Assembly (NCBI GenBank): GCA_016932895.1
Contig: JAFGCA010000144.1
Location: 1 to 6,179, forward strand
DNA: 6,179 bases
DNA from: Sedimentisphaerales bacterium
GTDB taxonomy: Bacteria; Planctomycetota; Phycisphaerae; Sedimentisphaerales; SG8-4
Reading direction: 5' to 3'
This document shows, one piece after another, positions 1-5,177 of the stretch (its first letter is position 1; every line of letters begins with the position of its first letter). The notes below the pieces were generated by a model. That model did not search any database. It saw only the letters and a list, made by a program, of their open reading frames with translations, and was not told the origin of the DNA. Made by a program: the position numbers and the translations under genes.

Positions 1-119
1 CAGGACAGGCCATAGGCGACGGGTCCGGCACTGAAACCGAACGTGGCGATGTCGGCGGTTCCAAAGGGCGCGAGACTGCCGGGGCTGCCGTGTCCGGCCA
101 TGACGATCAGATCGAGACT
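1..119 (-). other. Catalytic-half segment with GHG motif, cut by window edge
   Basis: Residues 1551-1589. DLIVMAGHGSPGS (1553-1565) has the hydrophobic strand followed by G-H-G that carries the catalytic His in clan CD peptidases (gingipains, caspases, clostripain); H1560 is the candidate. A second hydrophobic strand, PVAYGLS (1583-1589), reaches the edge. The next codon is cut after its first two bases, TG on the coding strand, so residue 1590 can only be Cys, Trp or a stop. In gingipain R the catalytic Cys lies about 33 residues after the His at the end of an equivalent strand; here the position is H+30. Confidence 0.62.
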
Positions 120-3100
120 GTCGTCTTCGGCCTGAACGATGGGCATGTACCGGTCCTTCCAGCCTTGGCTGTACTCGGCGTCCAGGATGTAGAGGCGGTC
201 GTCGCCGGCGCGGGCCAGACACAATTCGTCTTTGCCGTCTCCGTCGATGTCGGCGGCGTCCAGACCATCACCGCCCGAGTCGCCCCCAGTGGTGCGGATG
301 CCGTCGAAGTGCAGAAACCGGCTGTAGACGGTGCTGTGCCGCCCTCTCTTCAGTTTCCATCCACCGGCCGGATCGACCTCCCAGCAATCGTTCTGGAAAA
401 TCTTGAGCGTCCGTTTACCGTGCACATCGTCGTCGATCACCACGGCGATTTCATCGTTGCCCTCGCCGTCGAAGTCGCCCACGACCATGGCGTCGTAGGC
501 GGTGTAGGGATCGCAGGGAATGTCCGCGATGGCGCCGCCGGCCGAATCGTAGATGTAGATTCGGTCATCATCGTCCCGGCCCACGATGATCTCGTTGCCG
601 GCGGTGCTGGTGTCCACGTCTCCGATGGCGAACCCATCCCAGGCAGTGAACGGAATACTGAGCGTGCGGACCAAAGACAGTGTGGGTGTCCCACTGTTGT
701 CGTAGGAGTAGATGCGAATCGTTCCGTCCCCGGTGCGGCGGGCCACGACGATCTCTTCGCGCGCGTCGTCGCGCAGGTCGCCGCAGGCCACGACGTCCCA
801 CGAGTCCAGCTCGACCGGGAATTCCAAATCGCCGTGCCCGAGATCGTGCTCGATGGCAATCAGGTCGTCGCCGATCCTGCCGATGACGATTTCGTCGGCG
901 CCGTCGTTGTCGATATCCCCGCAGGCCAGGGCGTCGCCGGGAGCAAAGTCGCAGTAGAATTCAGAATAGAAATGCGTGTCGATCAGATCGAGGGTGCTGT
1001 GCATGGCCATGCGGGCCTGATACCGGTCGAATCGAACTGCCTCGAATCTGGTGCCGTAGAGATTGGCCATCAGGAAACCGTCGCCGCTGTCCATAGGGAA
1101 GTCGTAGCCGCTGACGAGCTGCTCTTTCTGGACGTGCGCACTCCAGTGGTGCAGGCGGTGGCCGTCGGCCATGCACAGCCCGGCGTCCTCCTGGTCGGTC
1201 AGCACGTCGCTGATGTTCCAGCCCGCGGTCACGAAATCGTCACCGGCCTTGTCGTAGCCCGTTGTGACCAGGCCATAGGATCGGTCGAAACTGCTGTTGA
1301 TGCTGGCCTCCATGGCGCCGATGAGATCCCCGGCGCTGTTTCCGATGATGCGCCCGACGGCCAACTCCGGGGCGTTGTCCGACCCGGACATGTCCCCGTA
1401 TGCCAGGTCGGAGAGACCCACTTCGACGGTACGTTCCCCGCTGCTCCAGTTGCGATCCGGAATAGGTACGGTCCAGGCCGGCACGATCTCCGTTTCGCCC
1501 ACAAGCAACAGGTACCCGTTGGAGAGGTAGGCGCCGCCATTCATGGTTGCCCCCCAGGGACTGATGGCGGTGTCGCGCACCGAAAGCGGATCGTCCCAGT
1601 CCGGGCCCGAGATGTAACCGAGGATGCCGTTGCGCTCGATCGCCAGCTCGGCCATCGAGCACAGCGTGTCGCGAGAGCTGCCGAATTCGGCGACCAGACG
1701 CGCCGGGTTCGTGACGATCAGGTAATCGGAGCCGGCGATCGCAGTGTCCATCGCAACGTCGAACAACTCGTCGTCTTCGGTCAGCACGCAGGGACGGTCG
1801 AACTCCCAGTCGTCGGAACTGAAGTAGTCCACCACGCGGACGGCGTCGGCGCCGATGGCGTGGCCCGTGGCGCCCGGCGCCATTAACTGCGCCGGCACCG
1901 CCAGATAGTCCACCGTCAGCCTGCCGTAGGCCGGGATTTCCACGTAGAGAATCCCGGTACCGCTGTGCAGGTTGATGTCCACTTCGTAGTGGCGAGAATT
2001 GACCGTGTCGGCCAGCGGCGTGACCTCGCAGGAGGGCTCGAACTTGTACACGGGCTGCAGCCCGTCCACGTTGTCGACGATCCGGTCGCAGCGGAACGGG
2101 ACGGTGCCGCGGTTGCGGAGATACAACTCCACGTGGAAGTAGTTGCCGTGCCGGGTGACGAAGCGCTCCAGCTCCAGACGGGGCGCGCCCGTCTCGATGC
2201 GGAAATCGCGCGTGATGGTCTGGATACATTCGTCGTCGGCGACGGCGTCCACGCGAACGCGGTAGTCGCCGGTGCGGTAGCCGCCTACGGGCCAATCCAC
2301 CCTGTAGATGTGGGTGAAAGCCGCTATCGGCGACGTCGGGACCGTGTCGATGTGAGCCATGTTAGCGTAGAAGCGCACCTCGTCCACCGGCGCGTAGCCA
2401 TGGAGGCAGAATATCGGGTGCTCACCACGGTGGTTGCCCGCGTTCGAGACCCAACAGTTCCAGTCCCACTCGGCGGCAAAGACAGTAATCGGCACGGTGG
2501 TGTCGGCCGGGACCGTGTCTCCCTCGATGTACAGCACGTCGCCCGGATGCGGCTCGCGGAATTCGGCGGTGACCTCGGCACATTCGTACTCGGGGTCGAA
2601 GAAACCCAGCCGGTCGGCCGAAAGCATCGCGTCATCCACGGCGACCGCCGCGATGGTGTGCTCTTCGAAAAACTGCGCGCGGGACATCGCCAGCGCGGCC
2701 GCAACCACCGGGCACTCGTATGGCTCGGAATAGTCGGTGTGGATCAGCTCTCCATCCAGGAAGAACGACACGTAGGCGACCCCGGTATCGTCCTCCACGT
2801 CCGCCGCCATCATATAATAAAGCACCTTCGTGGGCTCCCGGGTGATCGTCAGGGACTTGACGAGGGGAGGCAGATTAGCGCCCGCCGACGGCGTCTTGAA
2901 ATACGCGGCGTCACTGGCGGCCTTCTCGTCGTTTGGATTTCGCGAGACGACCCGGTACTGGTAGAGCCTGCCCGGCAAAAGCTTGGTGAGACGAATTTCA
3001 TGGCTCTCGACAAGCTTCGGGTCGTCCTCGCTGAGCGAGAATTCTTGCGCGTGCGTGTCGTATTCGACCGTACCGTCAGCAGCCTTGTTCGTGCTCCAAA

Positions 3101-4769
3101 CGATGGTGGCGGCCGTCGGCGTGACGTCCTGCACCTCGGGCCCGGAAACGATCTCCAGCTTCACGTCGCAGGCAACCGTCTCGGCGCGCACGTTGTTGGT
3201 CTCATCGCTTTCGTCCACGACGTTCTCGTCGTCGGCGGCGACTTTCAGCTCGTGCTCGGCGTCCATACACTGAAAGTAGAACTTGGGAAACCGGCCCTCG
3301 ACGGATTCACCCGGCCCCAGCGCGAGCGTGACGCGGTCCGTGTCGTAGCGGTCGCCGTCCATGTACAGGGCGGCCAGATGACCGCTCGGGGCCGCGGCGC
3401 TGCCGAAATTGGTGACGCGGTAGTGGACGGCGTGGTCCATCCGCCAGAGCTTCGTGACTGCCAGGTCCGGCCGGTCCGCCTGCGCAGACCACGTCTGGAA
3501 GGTGTGCTCGCCGCTCTGGGTGGAGTTGCCGCTGTCGTCGGTCGATTCCACGAAGTAGTAGTAGAGCGTGTCGGGCTCCAGGGCCGACAGCGCGATGCTG
3601 TGCGATTTCGTAAGCGTCGCGTCGAACTCCCGGACGCTGTACGAGTTGTGCTTCGTGCCGTACCAGACCACGCTGTCGCTGTCCTCGTCGGTCGTCCAGA
3701 GCACGGTGGCCGACGTGGTCGTGATGTCCTCCACGTCCGGGCCGGTGAGGATGAGGGGCGCCGTCAGGTCGCACGTCCACGTCTCCTGCCGGCTGTTGTT
3801 GTCCTCGTCGCTCTCATCGACCACGTTCTGCAGGTCCGCCACGACCAGCAAGACCCGCTGCGGCTGCGTGCACTCCCACGTGTATTGCTGGAACGTGGCG
3901 TCGTAGTGCGCCCCGGGCGCCAGCGAGACGGGGATGTACGCGGAATCGACGAACTGGTTGTCCACGTAGAGGGCCGCACTGTGACCGGCGCCCGCGGTGG
4001 CGTCCCCGGCGTTCTTGATGCGGGCCGTGATCGTGCCGTTCGTTTCCTCGAAATCTTCAACGAGAAGATCCGGCCACTCGTCCGGGTCGGTCTTGAAGCT
4101 GTGCTGCTGACTCTGGACCGTATTGCCACCGGCGTCGGTGGACTCGACGATGTAGTAATACGTCCTGTCCGCGTCCAGATTCTTGAGCAGGACCTGGTGA
4201 TTGGCGGTCATCACGCTGCTCGATACCTGTGTGGGATAAGTGCCCGGCTTGACGCCGTACCTGACCACGCTGTCACAGCTTTCGTTGGTGGTCCAGACAA
4301 TCCGGGCCGAACTCACGGTGATGTCCGTGGCGCTCGGGCCGCTCGTGATCTTGGGCGGCGTCAGGTCGCAGATCCACGTCTCCTGACGTGTGTTGTTCTT
4401 CTCGTTGGACTCCTGGATGGCGGAATGGTAATCGGCGACCACCTCCAGCGCGTGCTGTCCGTCCTGGCTGCACTGCCAATAGAATTTCGGGAACGTGCCG
4501 ACCATCGACGTACCGGGCAACAGCTTGCTGTTGATGGCTACGGTGTCCTGGATCTTGCCGTTGGCAAAGAGAGCGGCGACGTGGCCGGTGCCGCACGTGG
4601 CGTCACCGGCGTTGCGGATGCGGAACTGCACCTGGTGGTTCTGCTCCCAGAAATCTGTGATGAGCAGATCCGGTGCGGCCGCAGCGGCCGGCCCGGCAGC
4701 GAAAAAGAGGATCGCGAGGACAACGAAGCTACGGCGGGGGCGGGTACAGTTGGACTGCCACTGGCTCAT
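1..4769 (-). CDS. Giant secreted multi-domain protein, probable C25 (gingipain-like) cysteine peptidase with CARDB, FN3-like and FG-GAP modules; 3' end beyond window
   Basis: The minus-strand frame is open for 1589 complete codons from ATG at 4769 to the window edge, with no stop or frameshift. The start is supported by AAGGAG 8 nt upstream and by a signal peptide directly after it. Domain order by residue: signal peptide 1-32; CARDB 33-134, 233-333 and 434-534; fibronectin-III-like 135-230, 334-430 and 535-629; unassigned beta-rich 630-965; C25-like 966-1270 with YLLLVGETEIVPA (1086-1098) and SDLAYG (1120-1125); FG-GAP-type repeats about 1276-1535; GHG at 1559-1561. Known of the families: CARDB and FN3 are extracellular beta-sandwich adhesion or spacer folds, and C25 peptidases use a His/Cys dyad. 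Inferred role: exported, surface-bound or secreted cysteine endopeptidase. The catalytic Cys and any C-terminal sorting domain lie outside the window, so activity is unproven. If the C25 call is wrong, it is still a secreted modular surface protein. The reading frame is certain; the function is less so. Confidence 0.93.
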   Translation of the reverse strand, partial: MSQWQSNCTRPRRSFVVLAILFFAAGPAAAAAPDLLITDFWEQNHQVQFRIRNAGDATCGTGHVAALFANGKIQDTVAINSKLLPGTSMVGTFPKFYWQCSQDGQHALEVVADYHSAIQESNEKNNTRQETWICDLTPPKITSGPSATDITVSSARIVWTTNESCDSVVRYGVKPGTYPTQVSSSVMTANHQVLLKNLDADRTYYYIVESTDAGGNTVQSQQHSFKTDPDEWPDLLVEDFEETNGTITARIKNAGDATAGAGHSAALYVDNQFVDSAYIPVSLAPGAHYDATFQQYTWECTQPQRVLLVVADLQNVVDESDEDNNSRQETWTCDLTAPLILTGPDVEDITTTSATVLWTTDEDSDSVVWYGTKHNSYSVREFDATLTKSHSIALSALEPDTLYYYFVESTDDSGNSTQSGEHTFQTWSAQADRPDLAVTKLWRMDHAVHYRVTNFGSAAAPSGHLAALYMDGDRYDTDRVTLALGPGESVEGRFPKFYFQCMDAEHELKVAADDENVVDESDETNNVRAETVACDVKLEIVSGPEVQDVTPTAATIVWSTNKAADGTVEYDTHAQEFSLSEDDPKLVESHEIRLTKLLPGRLYQYRVVSRNPNDEKAASDAAYFKTPSAGANLPPLVKSLTITREPTKVLYYMMAADVEDDTGVAYVSFFLDGELIHTDYSEPYECPVVAAALAMSRAQFFEEHTIAAVAVDDAMLSADRLGFFDPEYECAEVTAEFREPHPGDVLYIEGDTVPADTTVPITVFAAEWDWNCWVSNAGNHRGEHPIFCLHGYAPVDEVRFYANMAHIDTVPTSPIAAFTHIYRVDWPVGGYRTGDYRVRVDAVADDECIQTITRDFRIETGAPRLELERFVTRHGNYFHVELYLRNRGTVPFRCDRIVDNVDGLQPVYKFEPSCEVTPLADTVNSRHYEVDINLHSGTGILYVEIPAYGRLTVDYLAVPAQLMAPGATGHAIGADAVRVVDYFSSDDWEFDRPCVLTEDDELFDVAMDTAIAGSDYLIVTNPARLVAEFGSSRDTLCSMAELAIERNGILGYISGPDWDDPLSVRDTAISPWGATMNGGAYLSNGYLLLVGETEIVPAWTVPIPDRNWSSGERTVEVGLSDLAYGDMSGSDNAPELAVGRIIGNSAGDLIGAMEASINSSFDRSYGLVTTGYDKAGDDFVTAGWNISDVLTDQEDAGLCMADGHRLHHWSAHVQKEQLVSGYDFPMDSGDGFLMANLYGTRFEAVRFDRYQARMAMHSTLDLIDTHFYSEFYCDFAPGDALACGDIDNDGADEIVIGRIGDDLIAIEHDLGHGDLEFPVELDSWDVVACGDLRDDAREEIVVARRTGDGTIRIYSYDNSGTPTLSLVRTLSIPFTAWDGFAIGDVDTSTAGNEIIVGRDDDDRIYIYDSAGGAIADIPCDPYTAYDAMVVGDFDGEGNDEIAVVIDDDVHGKRTLKIFQNDCWEVDPAGGWKLKRGRHSTVYSRFLHFDGIRTTGGDSGGDGLDAADIDGDGKDELCLARAGDDRLYILDAEYSQGWKDRYMPIVQAEDDSLDLIVMAGHGSPGSLAPFGTADIATFGFSAGPVAYGLS
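165..944 (-). repeat. Five FG-GAP/VCBS-type beta-propeller repeats
   Basis: Residues about 1276-1535. The repeats are CGDIDNDGADEIVIGR (1283-1298), CGDLRDDAREEIVVAR (1329-1344), IGDVDTSTAGNEIIVGR (1382-1398), VGDFDGEGNDEIAV (1430-1443) and AADIDGDGKDELCLAR (1505-1520). Most are followed by a D-R-I/L-Y-I-Y/L-D strand. Copies 1, 4 and 5 keep a D-x-D-x-D/E-G calcium-loop pattern; copies 2 and 3 are degenerate. Spacing is about 46-53 residues, except 75 between copies 4 and 5, where GKRTLKIFQNDCWEVDPAGG (1451-1470) and what follows form an insert. FG-GAP repeats form integrin-type propellers; five blades would be incomplete unless a diverged blade is hidden. Confidence 0.85.
960..1874 (-). other. 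C25 (gingipain)-like peptidase domain, N-terminal half
   Basis: Residues 966-1270. DYLIVTNPARLV (1015-1026) fits the opening strand of C25 domains (a hydrophobic strand ending in a backbone turn, then a helix). YLLLVGETEIVPA (1086-1098) matches the family's Y-V-L-L-I-G-D...I-P-A strand. SDLAYG (1120-1125), followed by acidic residues and PELAVGRI (1134-1141), matches the S-D-x-x-Y-G...G-R-F/I segment of gingipains. The next helix, DLIGAMEASINSS (1148-1160), occupies the position of the helix after that segment. From about 1175 to 1270 similarity fades; DGHRLHHW (1202-1209) and GDGFLMANLYG (1230-1240) are visible. The family call rests on remembered gingipain sequence and needs a profile search. 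Confidence 0.6.
1875..2882 (-). other. Beta-rich region of the giant protein with no confident domain assignment
   Basis: Residues 630-965. The first part (about 632-740) reads like a bacterial Ig-like domain: DVEDDTGIAYVSFFLDGELI (657-676) has the D-D-T-G-I-x-x-V-x-F-x-L-D-G pattern common in Ig-like folds that follow FN3 arrays. Residues about 745-860 may be a second such domain, with EVRFYAN (797-803) and YRTGDYRVRVDAVADD (831-846). Residues about 862-965 look like another beta-sandwich, with LYLRNRGTVPF (883-893), that leads into the protease-like part. Seven cysteines (686, 730, 772, 788, 848, 894, 914) suggest disulfides in an exported protein. The fold assignments are inference from alternating hydrophobic patterns. 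Confidence 0.5.
2883..3470 (-). repeat. CARDB + FN3-like module, copy 3 of 3 (most diverged)
   Basis: This covers residues 434-629. The CARDB half has PDLAVTKLW (434-442), YRVTNFGSAAAPSGHLAALY (450-469), FPKFYFQC (494-501) and VVDESDETNN (517-526). The FN3-like half has SGPEVQDVTPTAATIVWST (542-560), GTVEYDT (566-572) and LYQYRVVSRNPNDE (602-615). The aromatic YYY seen in copies 1 and 2 is YQY here, and the TDxxGN turn has become NPNDE. The recurring cysteines are 501 and 534. The copy runs into a short linker and then the unassigned region. Confidence 0.83.
3477..4073 (-). repeat. CARDB + FN3-like module, copy 2 of 3
   Basis: This covers residues 233-431. The CARDB half has PDLLVEDFEE (233-242), RIKNAGDATAGAGHSAALY (250-268), a W-E-C (298-300) and the textbook CARDB loop VVDESDEDNN (316-325). 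The FN3-like half follows WTCDLTAP (331-338), with TTSATVLWTT (351-360), SVVWYGTK (367-374) and LYYYFVESTDDSGN (402-415). It is the closest relative of copy 1, and both end with the same S-Q/G-x-H-x-F-x-T strand. The recurring cysteines are 300 and 333. Confidence 0.87.
4080..4673 (-). repeat. CARDB + FN3-like module, copy 1 of 3
   Basis: This covers residues 33-230. The CARDB half contains RIRNAGDATCGTGHVAALF (50-68), a P-G turn (85-86), FPKFYWQC (93-100) and the acidic loop ending ESNEKNN (120-126). The FN3-like half follows WICDLTPP (132-139). It has the pattern SGPSATDITVSSARIVWTT (143-161), VVRYG (168-172) and TYYYIVESTDAGGN (203-216), which resembles FN3/purple-acid-phosphatase N-terminal domains. 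Cysteines 100 and 134 recur in all three copies. C59 and C165 are peculiar to this copy. Confidence 0.85.
4674..4769 (-). other. Signal peptide of the giant secreted protein
   Basis: Residues 1-13 form a basic n-region ending in RPRR. Residues 14-27 (SFVVLAILFFAAGP) are a strongly hydrophobic core. An alanine run at 28-32 gives an AxA-type signal peptidase I site, with cleavage probably just before P33 or one or two residues earlier. The mature protein then starts directly in the first CARDB domain (PDLLITDFW). There is no lipobox cysteine at the end of the core; C8 is too early to be one. The Arg pair at 12-13 followed by S-F-V partly resembles a twin-arginine motif, but the core is hydrophobic enough for Sec export, which I favour. 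Confidence 0.85.
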
Positions 4770-4777
4770 TTTCTCCA

Positions 4778-4783
4778 CTCCTT
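4778..4783 (-). promoter_or_regulatory. Ribosome binding site of the giant secreted protein
   Basis: AAGGAG on the minus strand, 8 nt before the ATG at 4769. It fixes the start. An upstream ATG at 4786 is out of frame and stops within a few codons, overlapping the real start as ATGA. Confidence 0.8.
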
Positions 4784-4944
4784 CATGGTCTTGAACGACT
4801 GAATCGAATCGAGCCCAGCAGCCCTCTGTTGCCATAGGGACAGGCCGATGACCCCTGCGTTGCCGGAAACACCCTCACTCCGGCACTTCCAAAGCCCGCT
4901 GGCTCCCGTGCCCTGCGGGCCTCACGCGACAGATCGCTGAGCAT
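4783..4944 (-). CDS. Doubtful 53-codon upstream open frame in the leader
   Basis: ATG at 4944, with GGAAGG 10 nt upstream, opens a frame starting [15 protein letters not shown] and ending in SRP. Its TGA (4785-4783) touches the Shine-Dalgarno sequence of the giant protein, so translation could be coupled or could interfere. Against it: the composition is Arg/Gly/Ser-rich like random translation of GC-rich DNA, there is no recognisable domain, and it overlaps both hairpins. Listed because its placement would matter if it were translated. Confidence 0.15.
   Translation of the reverse strand: MLSDLSREARRAREPAGFGSAGVRVFPATQGSSACPYGNRGLLGSIRFSRSRP
4861..4885 (-). other. Hairpin 2 in leader
   Basis: A 7-bp perfect inverted repeat, TGCCGGA / TCCGGCA, with an 11-nt loop. 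It lies about 90 nt upstream of the start codon and close behind hairpin 1. It also contains one copy of CCGGAA, the hexamer repeated at 5058-5101. Confidence 0.4.
4891..4923 (-). other. Hairpin 1 in leader
   Basis: GCCCGC (4920-4915) pairs perfectly with GCGGGC (4899-4894) across a 15-nt loop. GAG/UUU at the base can add one A-U and two G-U pairs. Only three U residues follow the stem, so it is a poor terminator and more likely leader structure, if it is functional. Confidence 0.4.
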
Positions 4945-4968
4945 TGGTTGTGAACCTTCCGTTGCCCG

Positions 4969-4997
4969 ATTATAGCATCGGCGGGGGACGAATTCCA
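4969..4997 (-). promoter_or_regulatory. Sigma70-type extended -10 promoter for the giant secreted protein
   Basis: On the minus strand TATAAT (4974-4969) is a perfect -10 preceded by TGC, giving an extended -10 (TGnTATAAT). Seventeen bases upstream is TGGAAT (4997-4992), only 3 of 6 to TTGACA, as expected where an extended -10 compensates. Transcription would start near 4962 and leave a leader of about 190 nt before the ATG. It stands out as an AT-rich patch in GC-rich surroundings. Confidence 0.55.
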
Positions 4998-5057
4998 CCC
5001 CCAGGTGTCGATTTCAACCATTTTCAGCCGGCCCCCATCGCTTTCGCCTGTGCCGCC

Positions 5058-5101
5058 CCGGAAAGAGACCTTCACCCGGAATCGCCGCCACCGGGCCGGA
5101 A
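5058..5101 (+). repeat. Three CCGGAA direct repeats upstream of the dehydratase gene
   Basis: CCGGAA occurs at 5058-5063, 5076-5081 and 5096-5101, spaced 18 and 20 bp, which is close to two helical turns. The last copy ends about 20 bp before the candidate -35. The array could be a regulator-binding cluster. Short GC-rich hexamers recur by chance in such DNA, so this is only suggestive. Confidence 0.3.
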
Positions 5102-5120
5102 CCAGGTTGGCTACAGAGGG

Positions 5121-5148
5121 TGGCAAAGTCGGCGACAGTTGGTAGACT
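5121..5148 (+). promoter_or_regulatory. Candidate promoter of the dehydratase gene
   Basis: TGGCAA (5121-5126), a 16-bp spacer, then TAGACT (5143-5148) preceded by TGG, a possible extended -10. Both boxes are imperfect (3 of 6 and 4 of 6). It would give a leader of about 20-25 nt. A weak match of this kind often marks an activator-dependent catabolic promoter, but that is inference. Confidence 0.3.
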
Positions 5149-5164
5149 ATGGCTTTTCGGTATC

Positions 5165-5170
5165 GGGAGG
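5165..5170 (+). promoter_or_regulatory. Ribosome binding site of the dehydratase gene
   Basis: GGGAGG, 7 nt before the GTG at 5178. It decides the GTG start. The nearby ATG at 5149 is out of frame, and no in-frame ATG occurs before codon 56, inside the conserved region. Confidence 0.8.
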
Positions 5171-5177
5171 CCGTTCC

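Larger units (their letters stand above)
4770..4962 (-). promoter_or_regulatory. Long, structured 5' leader of the giant secreted protein gene
   Basis: This is the interval between the predicted start of transcription and the ATG. It contains two clear hairpins (4891-4923 and 4861-4885), a weaker CCCT/AGGG pairing near 4807-4824, and a possible upstream frame (4783-4944). No terminator with a proper U-run is present. I looked for known riboswitch cores. ACGCA, GGTC and TATGGCA occur in an order loosely like a cyclic-di-GMP-I aptamer, but the conserved GCAAAGCC core is missing, so I do not call one. Confidence 0.35.
4770..5177. other. Divergent intergenic region
   Basis: About 408 bp between the two start codons. 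The left half is the probable transcribed leader of the secreted-protein gene. Its promoter sits at 4969-4997, and the dehydratase promoter candidate and CCGGAA repeats sit at 5058-5148. Between 4998 and 5057 I see only GC-rich sequence with no clear site. No tRNA, IS end or attachment site was seen. Confidence 0.7.

Noticed and set aside
90..1886. A 598-codon open frame on the plus strand
   Set aside because: It has the same codon-aligned antisense origin, opposite the C25-like and FG-GAP parts. It is broken where a real TTA Leu codon (plus-strand TAA near 1884) occurs, as expected of a shadow.
1240..2295. A 351-codon minus-strand frame overlapping the giant gene
   Set aside because: It lies in another register of the same strand. 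It is Arg/Gly-rich and domain-free, while the main frame continues uninterrupted through it.
2813..2818. Perfect TATAAT on the plus strand
   Set aside because: It is produced by Leu-Tyr-Tyr-Met codons inside the secreted-protein gene, has no -35 partner at 16-18 bp, and no plus-strand gene follows.
1965..4802. A 945-codon open frame on the plus strand
   Set aside because: It is exactly codon-aligned antisense to the secreted-protein gene. Its codons are reverse complements of the real ones, and TTA, CTA and TCA are rare in this GC-rich gene, so stops hardly arise. The translation is Val/Arg/Gly/Asp-rich with no domain, while the opposite strand shows clear CARDB, FN3 and FG-GAP patterns.
4793..4880. 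Possible cyclic-di-GMP-I riboswitch in the leader
   Set aside because: ACGCA, GGTC and TATGGCA are present in about the right order, but the conserved GCAAAGCC core and the GAAA tetraloop stem are absent. It is recorded only as unexplained leader structure.
4891..4923. Rho-independent terminator
   Set aside because: The stem is good, but only three U residues follow before GG, which is too short a tract.
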